From Platycnemis pennipes (lineage: Eukaryota > Arthropoda > Insecta > Odonata > Platycnemididae), in NCBI GenBank assembly GCA_933228895.1, contig OW121857.1, positions 78,053,672 through 78,117,671 on the forward strand: 64,000 nt of DNA, in the 5' to 3' direction. The translations under genes were made by a program, and so were the position numbers. Below are positions 12,601-24,600 of the stretch, piece after piece; position 1 is the first letter of the stretch, and each line of letters begins with the position of its first letter. The notes under the pieces are model-generated. The model worked only from the letters and a program-made list of their open reading frames with translations. It was not told the origin of the DNA and did no database searches.

Positions 12601-15600
12601 GGCCAGTGATGCCCTAGATGTGAGTGCAGCTATAGGTGGAACTGTGTGTGACAATGATGTGGAGATGAGAAATCCTATCCCAAGTTCTGATAAATCCCGT
12701 CCCCAAGCGATTGTGAAGTGCAAATCTGTTGATTCTTCCATAATTGTCTCAAGTGCGAGGAAAGTTAGAGAACGCCGGAATTCTTGGGGAAGAAGGAAAG
12801 CAAGCTTATCAAGGTCTCGGCTGGAGCGAAGGTACAGCTGCGGGGTAAGTGTTTTCGATTGCACTATTTTCATTTTGGTACTAGTAATCTGCCTTATTCT
12901 CAGTTTTTTGTTAATGTAATAGTGATTTCGTTATTTTAGTGTAATTGTGAGTGATATTTTGAGTTTTCACCTAGTTTATTAAGTGATCTTAATTACATCT
13001 TAGTGCAAAAGCAATGGCGTCATGCACTCTTTTAAATTTCAATGATAGGATAATGCTCATTTCTCATTCCCCAGTAACAATAATTGGATCATGACTATAT
13101 GTTGATTAGGCTGATAATATTAATGCAGCTGTTCACACTCTTCCTCCATTATGTTGAACAAAATGACTGCAAACTTTGTTTACAGATTATCTAATCTTTC
13201 TCTTGTCCACATACCCTATATAGCTATTAGCCATGGCATTGCCATAACCTTTTTTCCTGAAACCTCGGTGAAAAAAAGGGGTGCATGCCTTACATGTCCT
13301 TTGGCTCTTCTTTTAAGCACGTACTTCAAATTCCGGACGTGTTTTCCCCAATTCCTATTTCTTATTATTTAACCTATTTGTGCTTCTTTAATCTTTATGA
13401 AAGAAGTTGCTTTTAGCAGCAGGCTCAAGTGGAAAAAATTAATTTTTTGGCAAAAATATTCCCTTGCGAACCTGCCCGAAAATGGGTGTGTGCAAGATAC
13501 ATAAGGGTACGGCTTAAACAAGTAAAAATGGTATATGAGATAAGATTCTTTTAATTTTTTGATAGTGTCAACAATCATGCCGGTTAGATTAAAGGGTAGA
13601 AGCCAGGCATAACGTAGACCATTAAAGTGGGGTCCACATTGAGATAAGTGGAGTGGATGTTGTGCCCTACATAGGGGAAGCAAGGCCCTGGCAGTACTTA
13701 TTTCATGATATCCATGTGCAGAAAGATATACAAAAAATGGCAGTAGTAAAGAAGAAGCAGAGCAGAGGACAACAGCAGTAAGAATACATAGTAAGTTGGA
13801 GTGTTGTAGGGATGAGGGAAGCCAGGAAACATAAATAAGGAAATGGATAGGGTAAGTCGAGATTTGTTAGAATTCAGCGAAGTTAGAGAAAGGGTTTAGT
13901 GGGACTTCTGGAGTGATAGTTATGAAAAAATATACATGTGTATTCAAGTAGGGTGTCTGGTAACCTGGAAAACTAGGAATACTCAGGGAAATTTAAAGTC
14001 TTGGAAAACTCGGGGAATTTTTGTATTTTTCTGAAAAACCCTTGAAATTGCATGGTGGCCAATTAACTCTAGGGCAGATGGCAAGTACCCTTGCCATCCT
14101 GCTTGGCTCAGCGCAGTGCTGGGCTCACCTTTACAGGGTTCATACCAGTCAGGGAAGTCATGGAAATGTCAGGGAAATTAGATTCTGGCCAGGGAAAAAC
14201 TCAGAGGCAAAGCAAAAAGATGAAAATCGTGGTTGAATGCATGGAGCGTTGCTGTGCTCGAGTGGCGAGGTGCGTATTTTGTTGCCGTCCTGGTTGGGCA
14301 GCATGGGGTAGTGCCGACGTGGTGGCTAGCTTGGGATCTGGCTGCTTGGTCTGCTCGTCCATCGTTTTGTTTCGAATTTTGACTGGAATATGTTACTTTC
14401 CTGGAATAAATAAATTTTATTTCACAATATAGGTACCTTGTTGCATTTTTCCATAAAATCCCTATGTACGACTGCTTTGCCATTAATATAAAGTCAGGGA
14501 AATTTAAAAATTGGGACTGTAAATCACGGAAATTGAAAATGGAAAGTTGGTTGGTTGGTTGAAACCCTGCATTAGTATGCTACTCTACTTGTAGCTGTGC
14601 GCCCGCTCGCCACATGTTTCACCTCTCCATGTGCTGTCCTACCCAGCCCAGTCACATGCAAGTTCTCCTTACCATATCCCAAGTAGCATACCACATTGGC
14701 CCAATTGGGCCAACATTACCACAGCATACGACATTGGGCCCATATTGGCCCAATGCTACTTTGGATATGAGTCACGTGGTATTTATATGTTCAGGCTTGC
14801 TTGTGCCGCTCAATGAATTTAGTTAATGACGCCATATAACCTGACTCCATCGTGCCCCAGCAGTAAAGCTAGGGAACAAGTAATTTACATGGTTGGGGAC
14901 CCCCAGAAAGGCCTCGCTTTGGAGGTCTCCGTAATCTTACAGGTGACACAGGTTCACACTCACGTGTCTCACACAGGAGGGAGTGGGTGGCTGTTTTTTA
15001 TTCACACATTTTCCCAACCTAAATCCAAATGGCCGGGACTGTTACAATGTGTAGATTTGATAGGAATTTCGATCAAAAGTTGTTTTTAACAAAGTGGAAT
15101 AAGACCCTGGAAAATCCAAATATTTACCCGGAAAACCCAGAGAACAAAGGGAAAAATATATCGAGATGCACCAGGTTCCCTTTCAAGTTACATCAAAGAT
15201 TCCTGCTGACAGAAATAAGGTGATTTTTTATTCAAGTCAGAATTACCATAGCCTTGTTCACTTGCGTAACTTAAAACACCCTAAATTCATAAAATTAATT
15301 CATAATTTTATAATCAATGAGAATTTCAAGAACAAAAAGGTTCAGAAAAATAGTTAGGCTTTAAAGATTTGGGTGTAAAGAAGGTAAGGTGGGTGAAAAG
15401 GTAAATGAACAAGGAAGTTCAGGCAGGAGTGTTGAACTATTTTTGCTGGGGGGGCCAACCTTGAAAAGGGCCTGGCTCCTAACAAAAGGGCCCGGCTCTT
15501 AACCCTTTCGCGACGGAGCCACATGTTAGAAAATGCTACTTCCCTCACGAATGCCAAAAATTCGCTTCGCTACGCTAGGATCCTCTCAGGTACCTGTTTC

Positions 15601-18600
15601 CCTAACTTGGGTCGTGGCCCAGAGGGGTGTCGAACCTTTTTCTCGGCCACCGGGCCGAGATAATCTTCACCCTTTCCCGCTTGGGGACCCCTTAACAGCA
15701 TGCCGTCGCGGTCAACTATTTGTTTATTCAATGGTTTTGCTAAAAAAATTGTTGCTGCAGCGTCGATATTAATTTTATCGGAAACGAATTATTTTAGTTC
15801 TACAGTGCCTTTACAGCTTTTAAATGAAATTCTACCATTAATATTAAGCTCTCTAGCAAAAAAATCGTATCAATGGTTAAGCAAACAATTTTGCCGTTTG
15901 TCACACTCGTAAATTATTTTGACCACTTTTCTGCGAGAAAATTATTATGAATTTAAAAAAGCCTTTTTCAGGCCTTTGACATCATCAGAGCGCGAATCAA
16001 AGAAATGATACTTCGAAATATTCAGCATGTTAATTCATGAGATGTACGGTCTACGGAATCCTTAATTTCGATTCGAAGGACTGCCAGAAATCACTGTATT
16101 CTTTAGGCGGAAACCATTGACCAACGAAAGAAAGTGAAATAGTCAGCTGTCATGATTATATTAGACTGAGTAATTGCAGGGAAAAATAAACATTGAAACT
16201 CACGAAAAATATGGCCATCAACACATATGAAAAAATAGCATTCAGTTGTTGAACCTAAAAACATTATAACTTCCTAACTAAATAAAAACATGAAAAAATC
16301 ACTCATAACCAACTAAATAATTAACAAAAATTTGTTCGGAGATTCTTTTACTCACGAACTACGTTAAAAATAACGGTAGAGCTCCGTTTAAAATTTGCAG
16401 TTGTAGAACTAAACATAAGGAATATACTTATAATGCTCAATTTTTAAATTAAACAATAACTTCTTAGTTTGTTATTCCACTGCACCAACAAGCAAATGAC
16501 CGCGGACCCCTGCTGGGATTGGGGCGCGCACTGCAACGAAGGGTCAGGATAATCCTCTCCCGCGGACCGAGAAAGGGTACCTAAGACGTCCCGAGAAGAG
16601 GGCCTTTAAAACACACACCTTTCTGGCCTGCTTGGGGCTAGCTTAGCGACTACGACTTGTTAACACGTCGTTCGTTCGTTTGCGTAGAAAAATTGACGCC
16701 GTTTTAACACGTCCTTCGTAGCGAAAGGGTTAAGAAAAGGGCAGGGCGCCTAAGGAAAGGGCCCGCATTTTTTGTGGATAGGAGGTAGTAGAGACTAGAA
16801 TTTTGCTGAAAGAGCATATGAAGGTGTGAGAATATGTGTCAGAAGGGAATGAGCAAGCTGGAAACAAGAGAAATTTAATTTTTCTTGATAAATACTACTC
16901 ATTTCTCAAGGGCCTGGGGCAAATTCTGGGGGGAGGGGGCCCACTTTCGACACCGCTGAGTTCAGGAATGTTAGAGGGGGAAGGAAGTGAATTGAGGAAA
17001 TTAGAAGGCCAAGGGACTAGATGAAGATACCATTACATGCAAACCAACGCGAAACCCACCCAGCGGGACGAGATACTGCCACGGATAAAATCCAGTTCGC
17101 TGCATGCAGCGTTTCCCACATCTTACAACTCAAGTGTAGAGCGAAGTTGCTGTTAGAAATGTCGACAGAGGAGTTCATCAGCGGCTAAGAAGTATCCGTC
17201 ACTCAATCCAAAAATCAGTTAAAATATGAGGTCAAATACTAATAGGCATGCTTTTGAACATTAATTGAAAATAGTATTTTTTTAATTAGGAAGTATTGCA
17301 TGGTTATATATTTACCACTTCTTTACTTACTGGTCTTTGTCTACTGCCAATGCGAGTAAGAAGAGAGCTTCCTCTTCGAATGATGACATTTTCATAGTCG
17401 TAACACTGTAAGCATCCACAGAATCAGAAGTGCTGATGCCCGCACGCGCCTTGTAGTCCCATGAATGTTTTGCTTTGGTCTGCGGGACATGAAGTTTGCC
17501 CCCCTCGCAAATTTCCGCACGAATTTTGCTCCTGGGTTCCGCTTACGCGGTCTGAGGTGGTGTGTCCAGACCTTACGGCGGGTAGTGGGTTATTTGTATA
17601 ATGTGGATAGGAAGTATGAAGAACTGAAGGAAGGCATTGTTTTAGACATAGGGGTTGTTATAAAGTTAGCTCCTTTATATATGGTTATGGGTAGAGATTT
17701 GTGTCCAACTAAAAATAAACTAATTGGTAGGCTATAATAATAATAGCTGTAGTGATTGTATTTTGACTGTGTGGTATTTACTCACAGCCTGTATGCAGAA
17801 TTTATATACTTTTTGCACATATGCGTAACATATTGTTGGTGTACTCATCTACATAATACCATGCAAGCCACCACAAGGGTGTGTAGATGGGAGTGAACCA
17901 TCACCAGGTGTGCATTATCAATCACATAAAGCACTCACCACCATGCAGGCGTGCAAAACAACTCTTTAAAAATGTCTAATCTTTCTTCCTTACTGATTGC
18001 TGGTGATGGATAAAAAAAATGCTTTACTCCTGGACATGTGTTTGTTGTGGCATGACATGTGGAGGGGGTGAATTCTACAATGAAAGTTATTGGAGTCACT
18101 GGAGTCACAATAAATTGTTAAAGGTATCTTGGTAGCTCGTTGAATTGTGTTTTAATTGATACTGGAGTGATATTTGAGCAATTAATCTTCAAATTGCATA
18201 TCATAAATAATTTTCAAGTGTCATTTATTTCACCAATCATTACATTATTTGTCTCATACAGTTAATTCATGGATTATTAACAGCTTGGTTTGGATTTAAA
18301 TGACTACTTTCTTCAATTGGATCATTTTTCTTACAGATGCTTTGATGCCTAATGCCAAATTACGTATTATGTCAATTTCTTCATTTATCAACTGCAAAAT
18401 TTTAAATGGCGATAGGCTTTATGTGTACCATTTACACATTAGGAAATTTCTGTTTAAATAATATTTATTTTTTGTTTTCTTAACTCAGTTACAAACTGAA
18501 TTTTTTTGGCCGTAATGCAATTCACAACCTCATTCTCCATCATCATATTGTTCTTAACGGTAGCTCCTTTATGTATGGCCATTCCTATTGGTGTTCTTCT

Positions 18601-21600
18601 CTGTGTGTATATTATGTTTTTAAAACTGATTTTATTTGCGGTTCCAGGATATTTTTGAAGGTCGCATGAAAACTGCATCAAGTAGTGTAGAACTTGGTGG
18701 AGCTAATGTTGGCATTGGTATGCGGTCCAGATTCTTCCAATCCTCTGGGAGTGGCCAAAGACCAAAACTTCCAGAGAGCCTCTCCCGTGCTTGGGCATCA
18801 GAGCTTCTTGTAGCTTTGGAAGCTCTTCATGAATCCGACATCATATGCATGTAAGTGATTGTTGTTTGGCTTGATTTCAAGTCTTACCACTCCTATGGTT
18901 GCTCCTATCCCATGCGTTTTATTATTCATTTCCATCTTTCTCATTATGCAGTCTAGTTTGTTGTATTATTATTTTTATGAAGGAAAGAAATGTGGTGTTT
19001 TCCCTGAAATACATTTATTCACAACCAGGTGTATAGTTACAATGTTATCTTCAGGTGACTCACAGAAGAAACTAAAGAATTCTTAATATGTATTTATACA
19101 CACCTTTGGATTAAGTAGTATGTTGGATAGGAAATAGTGGGGGTAAAGAATATTGTTTGAAAGAGTAATGGAATCGGCAGTTACTTGGTGGAATTCCTTC
19201 ATATTTAAATAATAAAATATTTTGTTTTTGGTTTCGCCACATAGTGCATCATCAAAACATTTAAGAAAACATTGCTTATACATGGTTTAATCAAAAAATG
19301 ACGGGAATAACTTCTCACTCTTTTCTTCGATTTCAATGGTGTAGTGCATCATGAGTTCCTGCCATATGGTCATACCATCAATAGGGAATACTATTTGGAA
19401 GTTATGTGCCATTTACATGAAGCAATCCGATGAAAATGCCCAGAATTGCTCCGAAACAACTTGTGGAAATGGCTCCACGATAATGCTCCTCCTCACACCT
19501 CACTGCTTGTTCGTGAATGCAATAAATTATCTAAAATAAATAATCATGCTTAAATGTTAAGTTTGGAATCCAGTTAAATGGAAAAATATTTAATGGGTGC
19601 TTTTGATTGTGGCTCTTTCATTTATGAGCTAAATTTAAGAGAAAAATTATTTTTCATCCTATCATTCAACTCTCTAGTGGTGGCATAGTTTATAAATCAC
19701 TTGAATGCTGAATTTTATCTCATTCTAACCTGCCTGTTTAATTCTGTGATTGAATATTCTCTTTGGTACTCGTACTCCCTAATCTTTGGTACTCGTACAG
19801 GTATACCTCACTTTACAATCTCCCACTTCATGGAACATGGGACTTACAGATGTATAAAGAAGTGCTCATCATAACATTGCTATGTTGTAGTACTCTGTTC
19901 TGCCGGATATACTTGGACTATGTCGAGAAAATGAGAGAGTTGCTAAATAAGTAAGAGTCCTACATTGTTGCTGGAATGCACAATAAAGTTCACATTATTC
20001 AGAAGAATGGTTAGAAAGTAAAATTGTTAGGAGATACCTATAAAAGTTATGGAAAACTTAAGGATGGAATAGTCTGATGGTTTTCCAAGCTAAAAGCTGG
20101 GAACATCGTAAGAGCGATGTTCTTTACATTTTCTTTTACAAAACTGTTGAGCCCTGTTTCTTGTAACATACTCCTTGCTGCTTTGGTCATGATGACTCAA
20201 ACATGACAAATCCGCTCACTCTGTTTTGGTACTATGACCAAAAATTTAATCACTCTTTCACCATTTGCAGCACACTGTCTGTCATTATTATGGTGATGGC
20301 GATTAGGCTTGGTCAACATGGCTTACATAACCATATGAATGAAAAACTTGGAATTTAAACTTAATAACCATTGAAAATACGTATATAAAAATATTTAAAA
20401 CAAATAAAGCTCTGGTGGGTAAAATCAGTGAGGACATGGTGGCATGGAACATGTCAATAATGAAAATGATGGTTTAAATATTGTTTTATTTTTTGAAAGA
20501 TTTTGAACGCAAAATTTTGCCTGTGAACATGACTTCATTTACTGCATAAATTATAATGTACCTCTGTTTACAAAATTCCACTTGACAAGTAGCTGTCAGA
20601 AACAAATGAATTTATAAAGTGAGTTTTACCTGTATCTCTGTTTTCTCAGGGTTATGTATTTCCACTCTTATAGTTTTTATTTATTTATGTACTCTTGTTG
20701 TTTTTTTTTTGTAGGGACTTGAGACCTGATAACATTTTGCTTGGTGATAATGGGCATGTAATTTTGACATTCATGTGTCATTGGCATGGTGTGGACGTAT
20801 TAGTGGATAGTACAGCCACTGAATGCTTGTATGCTGCACCTGAAGTGAATAGCATTTTTGGGTGCTCAGCCTCTGCAGATTGGTGGAGTTTTGGTGCGAT
20901 AATATTTGAACTGTTGACTGGAAAGGTAAATTACTTATTTCCTCAAAAATATAGTGTTTTCCCAGCAAATGGTATTGGTGAGGTCTTCTTGGGCTTTCCA
21001 TTGGGCCAGGGAAATGGCGGCAAGTCTGAGAAAATCTCACCACTTATTTAATGCTAATTGGTATCTAATTTTTTAATATCATGGAAAGAAAATGTAGATA
21101 TACTTTCCCAATACTGAGAATTTTAATCAATCTTGAATCTTTTACCAGCTAATTATAATTAAAATTCAATAGCTTTTTGTCTTTGAAAAATGGGTGAAGT
21201 TTGATTTACAAATTTGATTTTTGGTGATGAAAGCTTTGCATGGAATTCATAACCTCCATGTTGGAATTGTAAATGTTTCAACTTAGAACTTATTCTCTCT
21301 TCAATTTTTTAGTAATTCATACTAAAGCTTGACTTTGATTCCTGGAATATTTATTAAATTATCAATGAAGGGGTATTTTTAATTATGTTAGGAAATTTAC
21401 CCACTTGTGTGGGATTGTAATGCTTGCCAATATATGAGAGATTTTATGTCTAATATACTTTAAGGGTGAAAGATCGATTTTCTTGTGAAGAACCAGAGCA
21501 AAGATGTTGTAAGAATCACTGACTTTTTATTGTTGTATTGTATTCTATGTAAATAGTAAACATGGCAAAACAAGTTAAGTTTCGTGTGTCCGTATGTGCT

Positions 21601-24600
21601 TTGAGTAGAATTCCTTTGCTTATGATTCTTATTAAGATTATTGAGGTATATATCGATAAAGTTTGGTAATTGTGTCACTTATAAAAATCATATATGATAC
21701 CAGCAATTATTTTTTAGCACTTACGAAATTGTAATGCGGAAAGTGTCTATGAAATGTGAAAGCGACTAAACAGCTGCATTCAAATGTTACAGATGTTTTT
21801 GTTATGTCATACCTATATTTTCTACTTAGTATTGAGCATATATTTGACTTTTAAGGAGTAAAGTGAGTACTGTGTCATCTGGCCTGTGTGTTTAGTATCA
21901 TCATTGTTTTTCTTATCTTAAGATTGCCCTTGAATCATTGCTAATTTAATCACGTAATGGTATTCCTTCTTTCCTTTTTATGTCAGTAGGTTAGCCTTCA
22001 TACTCACAATTAATTTATCTAGTTCTGTGATTATTGTCCTATATATTCATTGTTAATTAATCTGTAATTGATGTGAAGTACGTTTTAGTATCAATGATTG
22101 ATACCCTCTATAAAGGTTGCTTCTTTATATTCAACAACTCCTACCATTTTATTATGAAATATGCTCCTGTAAATTTGTTTCTTCAGTTGTGACACACATC
22201 CTTGCACACATTAACAAAATTACCAGATGTTTTATGTTTTTTGTTGAGGAAATATGAATGGTATGTAGTTGAACCTCAACAAGTGAGGAAACTGTTTAAG
22301 TGAGACTAATCGCTAGGTGCCATATAATTTTTTATCCTAAAAACCTCAATTAGTGAGAAAGGAGAAATCACTTTCAGTATAAGAGAGAATTGTCTCATAC
22401 AGACCTAGAGGTACAAGAGAGACCACCTTAAATAAGTGTATCCTTTAGAAAATGTAATGCATTGTGGCTGTTTTGACAGGGTTTTTTGTGTATTCAAAAG
22501 GGGACAAGTTTAATCACTAGCAAAGACCAATCAGCTGATCAATGTTCATCACTGAAGAAGGTGTGTCATATCCTCAGGATGTCTAATTGAAAAAATAAAG
22601 TGTTTTCGTAGAGTGAAAAACTTAATAACATTTGAGGGTGGGAAGTCACTTGGTGAGACGAAGATGATTGGGTAAATGGTAATATTGATGCAGAAGAAAA
22701 CCCTTAACGCAAAAGCTTTAACCCTCTTAATGCTAACCTTCTTCCCGGGGTACTAGCAAGAGATGCAGAGGGTAATTTAATAAAATGTAGTACCCTAGGA
22801 AGAACTATATCCAGATGCATTTTTTTACATTATTTAATTTGAAATTTAATAATTATACAATTTTTTTTACATTGACTGAAAAATAAATGTTATTATTGCA
22901 GTGTCATGAAGTTGAAAAATATTTTTATTTTGGGCTGATGTATCCACCAACCGCACTAAGAGGGTTAAATGTGCTAGTGAGGTTCGTGCAGTTTTCAGTG
23001 GGTATGGGGTAGTTACATAATTGATCAGATTTATGACCTTATGAAGCATCTTCAAAATTTTAAAATAAAAAACAAGAAACCTGTATATTTTTTAAATGTA
23101 ATAGTTACAAAGTAAATATTTTTTGATAATTTCAAAATAAGTAATTACAGTAAAACCCTTTATTTACACTTTTCTAGGAACGCTAGAAAAAAGTGTGAAT
23201 TGCAGGAAAATGCAAATAGTGGAAAAATGACAATTTTCAGCTTCTCATGCATACTTAATAAAATATAGAGTAAATATATAAATAAGAAACACTGATAAAC
23301 TGAATTAGAGCAATATTATTAATTGTTTCTTTGAGTATATAGCTGTCCTGATATATTTTTGTATGTTATGTTTTAACCAATCATTGGATCGCGACGTTGT
23401 CAAGGCATGGAGGAATAACAACTTTTTAAGTTGTTACATATTCCCTCATGCCTTGTTTTGTTTTCATTTCTTGATATTTTCTTTCATGAAGGAATAACAA
23501 CTTTTTAAGTTGTTATTCCTTCATGCCTCGACAGATGTGTGACACAGATGTGTGCACTAGCTAGCATGTTTCTGAATCACATCACGATTTTTCATAATTG
23601 TATCCATTGTAGAGACCGGTAATCTTAGATGTTTCGCTACTTCAGTGCAAGTTGCATCATGAGAATCTGCAATTTTTATTTACGCTTAATTGAAAATATT
23701 CTAGTTGCTGCGAAGGCTTCCGCAGTAATTAGAAGATGATTCGAGCATTTCCTGTTTTTTTTCCATGTTAATTCATCCTATTGCATGACAGTTTCACTGA
23801 CATTCCAGACTGTATCTTCAGGTCTAAAGTATAGGAAATTTGACATGGGAAATATATAGTACGAAGATAGAGGAATTATTTAGAATGAAGATATAGGAAA
23901 TTTGATGGGACGGGACCTAAAGATGGCGTCTGGAATGCCGACGAAAATGTCGTCCAGAGGGATGAACCAATGCAAAAGAAACCCGAAAACCTTTGAGTCA
24001 TCTGAAAATATTGTGATTCGCATCGATTTCCCATTTCCGAGTAAAATAAAATTTACGTCCCATACTAATTAAGGATAACATAAACAACACATGAGAATAT
24101 TGAGCTACCTCATTGGTCAGCAAGCGCAAGCAGTTATCCAGCTTCAAAAATTTCTCCGCAAAATAATTTTATTTATATAAAACAAGTTTCAATGTGTTTT
24201 GTTTTGTAGGAACCTGTAGTAAAACTGTTGAATAATTGCAGGGTGATGATCTGACGAATGATCCCCTGTTGTCGTCCACCATTTCAGTTAATTTATTTTT
24301 AACATTTCATAATGTCTGTGTTAAAATTCATTTTCATTCACAGCATGAACTTCAGTATATTTAAAATATACTCCCGCAAGTGTACCTAAATCATAAATTG
24401 CATCCTGTACGCATTCATTTCATAGTGCAGGTCTTTTCCCGGTAAAAGAATCGTGTGTATATATTCCATCTACCCTACACCAGTGGTGCTGTGTACTGCC
24501 CCATTACACTGCTAAGTTCAGATTCTTCCATAAAACGGAGCACATTACCGGTCTCTCTTGTGTTTTTGAAGTGTATACGCTCGAAAGGAGGTAAAATGGT

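Larger units (their letters stand above)
12845..18647 (+). other. intron 6 (5.8 kb) with repeat relics
   Basis: Apart from the piggyBac-like MITE (15499-16733), the intron holds a degenerate repeat zone at 13960-15180. There TCAGGGAAATT recurs at 13983, 14169 and 14494. A GGCCCAAT hairpin cluster lies at 14696-14755. A block at about 17470-17740 ends in TAATAATAATAG and may be another LINE 3' end. No host exon was found. Confidence 0.5.

Noticed and set aside
17465..17737. 90-codon frame with RKYEELKEG resembling a LINE tail
   Set aside because: The YEELK word and TAATAATAATAG end are suggestive, but no target duplication or further RT motif was found. Mentioned only under the intron.
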